From Panorpa germanica (lineage: Eukaryota > Arthropoda > Insecta > Mecoptera > Panorpidae): DNA of 64,000 bases. Below, piece by piece: positions 1 through 11,245 of the stretch. Under the pieces are notes generated by a model, which saw only the letters and a program-made list of their open reading frames with translations, was not told the origin of the DNA and did no database searches. The translations under genes were made by a program, and so were the position numbers. The number at the start of each line of letters is the position of its first letter. The stretch's first letter is position 1. The DNA is taken from contig OY783223.1 of NCBI GenBank assembly GCA_963678705.1, positions 4,154,001 to 4,218,000 of the forward strand, given 5' to 3'.

Positions 1-56
1 AGTACAATCTATAAAATCATTTTAATGATTATTTCAGTAATAATTTATACTTTTTT

Positions 57-377
57 CTAATGTCTAACATGGTCTTGTTTACTGCGTGCAGTATTTAAAA
101 TTTGTTCCGCTGCTGAATTTTCGGAACACAAATACAGCTGCTTGTCTTTGTTCGTCGTTAATTTTCTACAAATTAAGCATTTCAACGATTTATTTGCTTC
201 TGCAGGTTGTCTTGATGACGAACGAGATTTTTGGGAACGTAACCCCTCGGAGAGGGGATGTGAAGGGAGCGGGAAGGGACCATCACAGCTGGTGGCAAGA
301 TGTGTTTTGTTATTATTTGGGGTCTCAGGTATAATAATCCGACCATAGTTGCCGGTCCTCACATTTTGCATACTCAA
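57..377 (-). CDS. Possible exon of a minus-strand gene with a CxxC motif
   Basis: Open minus-strand frame of 106 codons ending in a stop. The first half is compositionally unconvincing; the last 45 codons read like real protein, with K-C-L-I-C, then QLYLC and a helical AAEQILNTA stretch. A plausible splice acceptor (CCTGCAG, cut near position 205) would make only 57-204 coding. The arrangement loosely recalls the start of insect zinc-finger-associated domains, but only one CxxC pair is visible, so I do not assign the family. No partner exons are identifiable inside the window; they may lie beyond its left edge. It could be a chance ORF. Confidence 0.3.
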   Translation of the reverse strand: MSMQNVRTGNYGRIIIPETPNNNKTHLATSCDGPFPLPSHPLSEGLRSQKSRSSSRQPAEANKSLKCLICRKLTTNKDKQLYLCSENSAAEQILNTARSKQDHVRH

Positions 378-420
378 CTACCACTAGCGCCTGCACTATA
401 TAGAACGAGTTAAATATTTC

Positions 421-2343
<1,923 letters not shown>

Positions 2344-2519
2344 TGTATATACATGAATATATTAGCACAAACCATCTAATATAAAGTGCCCTAAACGAGA
2401 CAAGCAATATGAGAATTTTTATTCCGGAAAATCCCCTTGCGAATTGGCGGTAGATATTATTTCTTGTACTTAGAATTGAATTTAGTATAGTTAGTAGAAA
2501 ATCAAATAAATTAAGTGTT

Positions 2520-2615
2520 GTGAAAAAGTCATTTTTATTAATAATATACCTAATTATTCTAGAATCCAGAATATGAACTTTCTCCAAAGTTCCCTACCGG
2601 GCCCCCGAATTTTTT
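2520..2615 (+). repeat. Dispersed repeat L, copy 1
   Basis: The block AATCCAGAATATGAACTTTC followed by a TACCGGGCCCC motif recurs at about 42510-42600 in the same orientation, with an indel between the two conserved blocks. No ends can be defined. It lies just upstream of a family A copy. Confidence 0.55.
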
Positions 2616-2633
2616 CATGTCAACATTGACAGC

Positions 2634-3223
2634 GGGCTTGTGTCCTTATTTTTTAGTGGTCGATTTTTCAATTGTTGATTGAAATTGATGTTAATAAATG
2701 TGTATTGACGTGTCTATTTTATTAAATATCTAAATGTTGACGGAGATATAGCAATTAAAAGTTTGAATTGTAGTTTTAGCGCTAGAAATGGTCGGCCATA
2801 TTTCTATGACGTGAAATGCATTTTAACATCAGTTATTTGTTGATTAGGTCAGTGCTGTGGTAATGTTTTGTAGCTATTGGTAGTCGAAATAATCAAGTCA
2901 AAGAATAATAAGTTTATATTTTATTTAACCCTATTACGGCAGACATAATATTGTAATTTTATTGTTCCTTGAAATAGCTGTAAATAATATTTGATACTTT
3001 GATATATAAGGATTACACAAGGATTGTGATGTCACATGCACTTGGAATGTGTACAACGTTGAATCCCTTTAATAATTAAAGAGACAAAATGACTTTTTTA
3101 ATTGTTAATATCTCGTAACATATAAGGAGTTATTAAAAAATAATTGAACATTTGAGGTTCTAGTAACCCACTTTATCAATATATAGTACACTTTTATAGA
3201 AATTAAGAAATAGGACACAAGCC
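2634..3223 (+). mobile_element. Family A element, copy A1 (head-left)
   Basis: About 590 bp. The left end GGGCTTGTGTCC is followed by the shared head sequence (TAGTGGTCGATTTTTCAATT) and the right end is GGACACAAGCC. The family runs about 635 bp when complete, has no coding capacity and contains an internal near-palindrome CTTTAATAATTAAAG. It behaves as a non-autonomous DNA transposon (MITE). This copy is slightly shortened in the middle, and its flanks lack the AATT target seen at other copies. Confidence 0.9.
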
Positions 3224-4184
3224 ACATTGCTTTGCTATAAGTCTAGTTCAGAACTTTGGTTTTAGCTGCATCAAATTATCGATGTATCAAGCTATTAAAC
3301 ATCGATATTTTTTTACATTTTCTCACCACTATGTGACGTATTGTGCAGTGTCTAGTTGGTCTGGACTTGTGTGGAATACCAGACAATGAGTCGACTGCGA
3401 GAAAATCCATATCGAATGTGAGTTGAGTTGGTTGAGTTGAGTGTGTTTGCTTTCCTCGACGGTTCGTTAGCTTTGTTGACTTTAAAATATATGTGAGTCA
3501 CTGATTTATACTAGAGTAACGTTAGAGGGAAATCATTGATTGATACGGTATAGAGCAAAAATAAAACAAATCGCAAAACATATTTGCCTAGACTCTCTAA
3601 GAGTCTAAGTCGAAAGCCGGGCCCGATGGAATACGAACACCGACGAATTGAGAGAGATAGCATTATTATATAAACGTTTGTTAAAAAGAGATGGTATACT
3701 ATATTCAAGCCTATTAAATAAATCTTGTTTCAAGAGAGCTCGTACTGAAGTCTAATAAAAAATAAAAGTGACTTATTATTTTGTAGCTACTTTAAAAGCC
3801 GTTAATCCTTGAAAAGGTGTTCTTAAAATTTTATAATCCTTAAGAGGGTATCCTAGGAAATTTTCTAAATATTTATTGTAGTTAATGTGCAAAATTTAAG
3901 ATAAATTTTTCAAAATGCCAAAAAATAGGTCACAAAATGTTTTCTATTAGGTAAAATTGTTTACGTAACAGGTAACTTTTATACAGTGGGTAAAAGGGTC
4001 GTTCTTCTAATTTTTGGTTGTAAATATTCAAAAATTGATGCAGTTATACCTATATCAAATTTGCATATCAGTTTTTAATCTCCTAGCTCTGCCTATCGAG
4101 ATTATTTTTCCTTTTTCACAACCATCGTAATATAAAACTTGATGAGTGACCCAACCCTGCTGTTAGTAGTAAATGACATAACAC
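3224..4184. other. Intergenic stretch upstream of Tim17
   Basis: No credible ORF. A short less AT-rich patch at 3350-3480 carries tandem GTTGAGTTG motifs and could be promoter-like or transcribed leader, but no associated coding exon is visible. The 65-codon minus-strand ORF at 3511-3708 has no recognisable features and is treated as chance. Confidence 0.5.
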
Positions 4185-4310
4185 ACACACTCTTATGCGT
4201 CTCTTTTGTATAAAAGAGATGGCAAATCATAGATTCTGTAACTTTGTATCCCCTTAATTATTAAAGAGAAAATTATAATTGTTAATATCTCCTAAAATAG
4301 ATGGAATGGC
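4185..4310 (+). repeat. Diverged relic of family A (hairpin variant)
   Basis: TATCCCCTTAATTATTAAAG and TTGTTAATATCTCCTAA match the middle of family A. They are preceded by CTCTTTTGTATAAAAGAGAT, the hairpin found in variant copies A6 and A10. Neither end is recognisable, so this is an old fragment. Confidence 0.55.
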
Positions 4311-4716
4311 TAATTTTTCCATTATAATGTATCCAACTATTAATAATGTTTAATTAATATGCACATATTTTTAATTAATTCTTTTATTAAATATTTTACT
4401 AGTTTTATGTTATAGTCAAGACAGGAATCTGTAATCTTCGTTTCAGTAGATGCTTATAGAACTTTCACTTGAGACAACAGATGGCTCTCGCAGTATTAGC
4501 CAATCTTTGACGTTTATATAGAGTGTCAGTGTTGGTTTCGTGTCGTGTTTATTGTTATGTTCTATTTGTTGAATAGTAATTATATATATAAATAATTAAA
4601 TAAGTAACACGCTTTGCAATACATAACGTTATTAAATAGCGTGCACCCGGCGGTAAATATTTCATGTCGTGTATAGTTTATTTTAAGCGAATGTTTTTGT
4701 GTTGTGATAGGTTAGA

Positions 4717-5162
4717 ATGCTGAGACCTTGCTTGAATCGAAATAAAAGTAAATTTACAAATAGTTGGAAAATGGTAAGTCGATTTTATGTACTGATTTTA
4801 ATTGAAAACGTTAAACAATTGTATTTATACAAGAGAATATGGAAGTATTCTTTTAAATAATAATATAAAACATCGTATGACATATTATCATGTATGATTA
4901 TATGACAGTTGCCAGATAACACGTGAAATTGACTTACATGACCAACATACGAAGTAGGTTACATATGTTGGCAGTATGGAGATTACTTTTTTAATCATGA
5001 CCTTTAGTCTAGATACTTCACACCAGTCATTTTATTTTAGTCCAGCAAAATCTAACATCTCATAATAATTTGAGGTTAATTGTGATGTAATTATTTAAAA
5101 TTTAGTGAAATAAGTTAAAACTAATAAATTAATGTGTATATCCTCAGAAACGAATTATTTAA
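4717..5162 (+). promoter_or_regulatory. Upstream ORF in the spliced Tim17 leader
   Basis: A leader exon ends at the donor GTAAGT (4774) and the next exon begins after TCCTCAG (5148). Across this splice an ATG at 4717 opens a 23-codon ORF (19 codons, then Lys-Arg-Ile-Ile-stop) that ends at 5162, nine bases before the Tim17 ATG. An uORF ending so close to the main start could affect translation. The splice is inferred from signals only. Confidence 0.5.
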
Positions 5163-5171
5163 AACGATAAA

Positions 5172-5663
5172 ATGGAAGAATATAATAGGGAACCATGTCC
5201 ATGGCGTATTGTAGATGACTGTGGTGGTGCCTTCACCATGGGTTGTATTGGCGGAGGTGTATTTCAAGCAATAAAAGGATTTCGCAATGCCCCATCAGGA
5301 ATAAATAGACGATTTATTGGAAGTTTAGCAGCTGTCAAAGCACGTTCACCTATAATTGCTGGTAATTTTGCTGTCTGGGGAGGAATGTTTAGTACAATTG
5401 ATTGTACATTAGTACATTTTAGAAAGAAAGAAGACCCCTGGAATTCTATTATAAGTGGAGCTGCTACTGGAGGTATTCTCGCTGCTAGGAATGGTGTTGC
5501 TGCAATGGCTGGAAGTGCTGTTATAGGAGGTGTTCTACTAGCGCTTATTGAAGGAGTTGGTATACTGTTTACAAGATTTTCTGCAGAACAATTCAAACAA
5601 TCGAATCCTATAACGGAAGATCCCTCTGCACTAGGCTCAGCTGGAGGTCTTAGTTATCAATAA
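5172..5663 (+). CDS. Tim17: Mitochondrial import inner membrane translocase subunit Tim17
   Basis: A complete 163-residue Tim17 and core subunit of the TIM23 complex, which moves presequence-bearing proteins across and into the mitochondrial inner membrane. The N-terminus [20 protein letters not shown] is almost identical to animal Tim17. It includes the acidic pair Asp15-Asp16 used for presequence handling in the family and Cys9 and Cys78, the positions of the conserved disulphide in yeast. Glycine-rich membrane segments fall near residues 17-37, 61-80, 90-106 and 113-133, and [13 protein letters not shown] is the PRAT-family signature. The C-terminal tail is short and hydrophilic. The ATG follows a splice acceptor at 5147 and an upstream stop, so the start is secure. 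Coding is on a single exon, and usual family length is about 165-175 residues. Confidence 0.97.
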   Translation: MEEYNREPCPWRIVDDCGGAFTMGCIGGGVFQAIKGFRNAPSGINRRFIGSLAAVKARSPIIAGNFAVWGGMFSTIDCTLVHFRKKEDPWNSIISGAATGGILAARNGVAAMAGSAVIGGVLLALIEGVGILFTRFSAEQFKQSNPITEDPSALGSAGGLSYQ

Positions 5664-6087
5664 CGATTATTTTTTTTACATATTCTAGTGCTACGGTTAC
5701 CCTATTAAACGAAACAGTGCTCTTGTGCTATAGATGCAAATACGAAAATCATTGAAGTGTTTTAAATTAGTTAAATTGTTAACTTATATAAATATAATAT
5801 AGGAAGAATATATATTGTTTTAGCGAGCATAATTCTATTACTAATGAAAATTCTAACAAAATGTTTTGTTTTTATTAATTTACATAACGAACGAACTGCG
5901 TTAGAAGCAACAATTGAATAGAAAAATCATACGATAAGATTATATGCAAATGTTACTATTATGATTGAATTCGAATCTGTGATTTCTTATAAGTAGAGTG
6001 TACATATATATTATTTTATTTTCAGGCAACAAAGTTCTGATAGCCCTTTGCCCTTTGTATAATTATTTTGAATTTGTTTTTATTTTT

Positions 6088-6093
6088 AATAAA
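6088..6093 (+). terminator. Likely Tim17 polyadenylation signal
   Basis: AATAAA about 425 bases after the Tim17 stop, followed by a T-rich stretch. It is the first canonical hexamer in a convincing context downstream of the gene. Position is inferred only. Confidence 0.45.
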
Positions 6094-6268
6094 GAAACTT
6101 GCATGACATTGTAAGAGTATTTAAAACTAATCACTTGGTTTTATTATAGAGGTCGTCGATTTATCCCGGTACCTATTTTTAATACAATGAATTCATTTAT
6201 TTTTTGATGAAGCTCAATTATTAAATGTGGTAGATGAAATAAGGAACAACTGCTATATGTAACTATAC

Positions 6269-6831
6269 ACCACAGACCTGGAAATTTGGAAATTATCAGG
6301 AAATTTAATGCAACCTGGAAAATTTCAATAAATATCTGGGAATTTCAGCAAATTTAAATAAATACCAGTGAATTTGCTTACGGAAGTTATTTCATATAAT
6401 AGTATATTATATTTCATTTAAAATTCAAAATGAAATGAATCTGCAAATTTAAAAAGAGAAAAGCAAAAGTCAAATTTAAGTTATTGATGATCATTTTAAA
6501 AATCTTAAATAATTTTATCTATTAAATATTAAAAGTTAATTTGTATTTGTTTTTATACTAGTCTTTAGCTTATTTTTGTCTTACTCAATTTAACTTACTT
6601 TTTATTAACGAGTAATGAATCTTATTTAATTAGTTATTAAACACCAACTAAGGCAATGAGACAAAAATAAATAATACCAGATTTAATTATTGGTAATTAC
6701 AATATAATCAAAACTTTAAATATTTAAGTGATATTAATAAAATTTCTATATCAGGGAAAAGTACGAAAAACTATACTGGAAAACCCGGAATTATCACGGA
6801 AATTTGAAATCATTTTTTTGTGGCCACCCTG
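6269..6831 (-). mobile_element. Family F element, copy F1
   Basis: The right end CCACCCTG mirrors the CAGGGTGG ends of copy F2 at 50293-50893. Shared internal blocks include repeated CCTGGAAATTT/CCCGGAATTATCA motifs near both ends. The left end is decayed (CACCACAGACCTGG). The copy is AT-rich and non-coding. CAGGG-type ends are common in hAT-like non-autonomous elements; superfamily is not proven here. Confidence 0.75.
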
Positions 6832-7142
6832 TATACTTTACGAACAAATATATGTTATTTAAATAATTTTTTTTTCTTCAACAGTTTGCTACTGCTAATT
6901 CAAAACATGCCAGTTGTATTACTGCGTAAAACACTGTTGCATTGTTTTCGAGGGAATTACTACATTCTAAGCAGAAAATTGGCTACCTCTCACGTAGGAA
7001 TTGTAATGCAGTGTGCAAGATTCAACTTTACTAGCTTGCTACAAGTATTACATTACTATCTGGAATAAATATTTAGTAAGCTTACACCATGAGAGAAATT
7101 AGTTTCTTTACTAAAGGTACGATTCTTAGATATAAAATATGT

Positions 7143-7753
7143 AATGGTTTGCATACTCATTTTTGAGTGGTCGATTTTTTAATTGTTGATTGAAATTGAT
7201 GTTAATAAATGTATATTGGCGTGTCTATTTTATTAAATATCTAAATATTGACGGAGATATAGCAATTAAAAATTTGAATTGTAGTTTTAGCGCTAGAAAT
7301 GGTCGGCCATATTTGTATTTCGTGAAATGCATTTTAACGTCAGTTATTTGTTGAGTAGGTCAGTGCTGTGGTAATGTTTTGTAGTTGTTGGTAGTCGAAA
7401 TAATCAAGTCAAAGAATAATAAGTTTTTATTTTATTTAACCCTGCTAAGGCAGACATAATATTTGAATTTTATTGTTCCTTGAAATAGCTGTAAATAATA
7501 TTTGATATTTTGATATATAAATACATATTGCAGAGATTTATGAGCTGTAAGGTTGGCAGCGATTGTGAATTTACATGTATTTGGAATGTGTACAACGTTG
7601 AATCCCTTTAATAATTAAAGAGACAAAATGACTCTTTTAATTGTTAATATCTCTTAACATATAAGGAGTTCTTAAAAAATAATTGAACAATTGAAGTTCT
7701 AGTAATATATAGTACACTTTTATAGAAATTAAGACATAGGATATAAGTCCATT
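7143..7753 (+). mobile_element. Family A element, copy A2
   Basis: About 610 bp in the head-left orientation. The left terminus is decayed (AATGGTTTGCATACTCAT), the body is intact and the right terminus is ATATAAGTCCATT. The middle carries GAGCTGTAAGGTTGGCAGCG, a subtype marker shared with A5. Confidence 0.9.
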
Positions 7754-8123
7754 GAAATACTCTTAAAGCTTTGATATGCTTGGTTACTAATGTTCAACAA
7801 AATGTATCAGAATGTGTAATACATGTTGCATGCAATATAGGCGCTTATTTTTATTTGATTCTACATATCATTATTTTTCTATATCTAAGATAGTCAAGGT
7901 TACTTTAAATAATTATCATATATAAACGCAAATATAATATAAATATAAATTTATTTGTTTATTAAATTAACAGTACATTTCAAATTAAAAACATTTTTAA
8001 ATAACAATTATAATACATATAACAAACAAACTATCCAAATCATATTTAAAAATATTTTAGGTATCGCTATCGGTGATATAGATATCTATTAATAAATGGC
8101 ACGAATTTAAAAATGTAATTTGG
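7754..8123. other. AT-rich spacer between A2 and A3
   Basis: No gene or repeat with other copies in the window. The sequence is rich in A/T homopolymer and ATA repeats. Confidence 0.6.
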
Positions 8124-8734
8124 AATAGGCTTGTGTCCTCATTTTTTAGTGGTCGATTTTTTCAATTGTTGATTGAAATTGATGTTAATAAATGTGTATT
8201 GGCGTGTCTATTTTATTAAATATCTAAATATTGACGGTGATATAGCAATTAAAAATTTGATTTGTAGTTTTAGCTATAGAAATGGTCGGCCATATTTGTA
8301 TGACGTGAAATGCATTGCATGCGTCAGTTATTTGTTGAGTAGGTCAGTGCTGTGGAAATGTTTTGTAGCTGTTGGTAGTCAAATAATAAAGTCAAGTCAA
8401 AGAATAATAAGTTTTTATATTATTTAACCCTGCTAAGGCAGGCATAATATTGAAATTTGAATGTTCCTTGACATAGCTGTAAATAATATTTGATATATAA
8501 ATACATATAGTTTGGTAACCTTACACAAGGATTGTGATGTCACATGCATTTGCAATGTGTACTACGTTGAATCCCTTTAATAATTAAAGAGAAAAAATGA
8601 CTTTTTAATTGTTAATATCTCTTAACATATAAGGAGTTCTTAAAAAATAATTGAACATTTGAGGTTCTAGTAACCCACTTTATCAATATGTAGTACACTT
8701 TTATAGAAATTAAGACATAGGACACAAGCCCATT
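8124..8734 (+). mobile_element. Family A element, copy A3
   Basis: About 610 bp in the head-left orientation, with left end AATAGGCTTGTGTCC and right end GGACACAAGCCCATT. An 84-codon ORF inside it (8173-8427) is a by-product: the same frame is open in only one other of the many copies. Confidence 0.92.
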
Positions 8735-8887
8735 GTTGAAAAATTATTTTCACTCTAGTTTTGTTATTATATAAAATTAGTTGTCTTAGTAATTTGCTCG
8801 TATCATTAGGAATCGCAAGTCGAAATTGGTTATTGTTTTAAAAATAGGGAACTACCTAATTGTCTTTAACTGTGTGGGTAATACATC

Positions 8888-10319
8888 TTAGACACCTTGA
8901 GTAAATATAACAGGTACTGCATTAACTTCCGCTATTTTTTCAGCTTCTTCTTCCGCTTCCAAATCTTTAGCCGAGACTGTGGTTACTTTTACATCAGTAT
9001 CCTTCGACGAAACTGTAGTTACTTCCTCTTTTGGAGATTCTGTTTCCTGATCGGCGCCACTGATGTCCGCTAAAGTAACTGTTGGTTCCGGTGGTGACAC
9101 ATCTAATATTTCTCCAACAGTTGTTTCATTTACAGCCGTATTTAGAACTTCAACTGTAGATTCAGTTAGATTCGTAAGGGATGACAACACCCCTGATGTT
9201 ATTGATGATAAATGAGTGTCGGCATCTTGTTTAGTGAATAAGCTTCCAAGAAGAGAATTGCTTTGTGCTAGGTTGCCGAATGGTAGTAATTGTGCAAAAG
9301 GTGTTGCCGCTGCAGCAGGCGTTGATGGTTTGTCTTCCGTGGTTGCTTGGGTTGTTAGTCTGTTTTCTTTGTCATCCTCTTCGGAATCTTTATCTTCTTC
9401 AGACGAACTGCTGCTCTCTTTGCTTTCTTTGGATTCTGTGCTCACTTTTGATTCTTCGCTCTCTGGTGCCGGTGCTGAAGATACTACCAATAATAAAGCA
9501 GCAAATGCTATCTGAACAAAATGAAAAAAAATTCATTTTATTTGTTGTATTTAAATTAACTATAGATTAACGCGAAGAAAAAATAATAAAAGCGTGAGGC
9601 GCTTAAATAACAAATTCTGAAACATTATTTGAAATTACATTTTTTTTTTTAATTTGAAAAGTACTTCAGTTACACTGCCAGATTTTGTAATTTTTTCTGC
9701 TACTATATATCAATTGAATAACATAAATTTTAGAAAAAAAATTAGAAAAGCTGTTGGTAGTCAAATAATCAAGTCAAGTCAAAGAATAAGTTTTTATTTT
9801 ATTTAACCCTGCTGAAGTAGACATAATATTGGAATTTCATTGTTCCATGAAATAGCTGTAAATAATATTTGATATTTTGATATATAAATACATATAGCAG
9901 AGATTTATGAGCTGTAAGGTTGGTAACCTTACACAAGGATTGTGATGTCACATGCACTTGGAATGTGTGCAACGTTGAATCCCTTTAATAATTAAAGAGA
10001 CAAAATGACTTTTTTAATTGTTAATATCTCTTAACATATAAGGAGTTATTAAAAAATAATTGAACATTTGAGGTTCTAGTAACCCACTTTATCAATATAT
10101 AGTACACTTTTATAGAAATTAAGACATAGGACACAAGCCCATTGAATAACATAAATTTTAGAGAAACTTTTTTGGGTTGATTCCATACAGTGGCGCCACA
10201 AGCGGTTATAATATGAACTAAATATCTTTTTAAAAAAAATTGATTGTAATATTTGTATAAATTAAGATCTTATTTAATATAAATTAATTATTTCTTACCA
10301 ATATTAATTTAGAATTCAT
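8888..10319 (-). CDS. Small secreted acidic Ser/Glu-rich protein (two exons)
   Basis: Assembled by eye from two minus-strand exons. Exon 1 is 10319-10299 (MNSKLIL, donor GTAAG); exon 2 is 9511-8888 (acceptor TTTGTTCAG, stop at 8888). Both meet in phase 0 and give 214 residues. The joined N-terminus is a textbook signal peptide: MNSKLIL, then IAFAALLLVVSSA with likely cleavage before PAPE. The mature protein begins with a Ser/Glu/Asp/Lys-rich low-complexity segment (about residues 25-55). A threonine- and leucine-rich middle follows, with two N-glycosylation sequons (NLT and NET), then an acidic tail ending in FTQGV. No known domain is recognised. It may be an extracellular-matrix, cuticle or gland product. 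The intron contains a truncated family A copy. I am confident in the gene structure, not in the function. Confidence 0.8.
9749..10143 (+). mobile_element. 5'-truncated family A element, copy A4, in an intron
   Basis: The copy starts at GCTGTTGGTAGTC, so about 240 bp of the head are missing, and runs to a perfect right end GGACACAAGCCCATT. It lies inside the intron of the secreted-protein gene, opposite to the gene. The 22 bases at 9713-9734 are repeated exactly at 10141-10162, flanking the insertion, much longer than any duplication at the other copies. Confidence 0.9.
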
Positions 10320-10370
10320 TTTTAACGATTTGCACTGAATACGTTGTTTTTCTTTATTCACAATTCACTC

Positions 10371-10379
10371 GTTATATAA
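10371..10379 (-). promoter_or_regulatory. TATA box of the 8.9-10.3 kb secreted-protein gene
   Basis: Reading the minus strand, TTATATAAC lies about 55 bases upstream of the ATG at 10319. It is followed by GTGAATTGTGAATAAAG and a plausible start region ending in TTCAGTGC. Spacing fits a short 5' leader. Confidence 0.55.
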
Positions 10380-11245
10380 CGGATTGTCTGACTATGTTTT
10401 GGAGTGACACAAAGTTACTAAATGTACTAACAAATCATGCAAGGCCTTATATAGCTCCCAATTCACAAAACAAATATTTAATTAAGGAATAATGGAACAC
10501 ACGTGAAGTTTCTTCTTATAGAAAAAAATATATACACAAATTAGTTTACTCCAGTCTAGTATAGAGTAGTTCGTTGACCATGTGCATATAACAAAAATAT
10601 TATTTAAATTTGATTATATAAATAAAAAGATTGTTTTGTTTTATAAATTCAACCTAAAAAAAGTGGTGACTCAGTTTTTGTTTGTGTTATTGATGGATAA
10701 TTAGCGAAATATTCGGAAGTGTTAGAACTAAGCCCGGTTTACATTGCGTAACTTATTTGGGTTTTTTTTTTCTGTGTTATAAAAAATTATAATTATTCGA
10801 TTTTTTATTTATAACGTATCTGGCAAAAAAATAATTTAGTCAGGATCGCCACCGTCTTGGTAGTGCCATCTATAAAATGAATCATGTACTATTCCATAGG
10901 GCTTTTGTCCTATGTCTTAATTTCTATAAAAGTGTACTATATATTGATAAAGTGGGTTACTAGAACTTAAAATGTTCAATTATTTTTTAATAACTCCTTA
11001 TATGTTAACAGATATTAACAATTAAAAAAGTCATGTTGTCTCTTTAATTATTAAAGGGATTCAACGTTGTACACATTCCAAATGCATGTGACATCACAAC
11101 CGCTGCCAACCTTGCAGCTCATAAATCTCTGCTATATATATTTACATATCAAAATATCAAATATTATTTACAGCTATTTCAAGGAACAATCAAATTTCAA
11201 TATTATGTCTGACGTAACAGGATTTAAACTGACGTACTCTTAATA

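Noticed and set aside
8173..8427. ORF starting MKLMLINVYWRV, also open at 57146-57340
   Set aside because: Internal to family A; the frame is broken in most other copies, so it is not a conserved gene.
9216..9570. Plus-strand ORFs opposite the secreted protein
   Set aside because: Antisense shadows of the Ser/Glu-rich exon.
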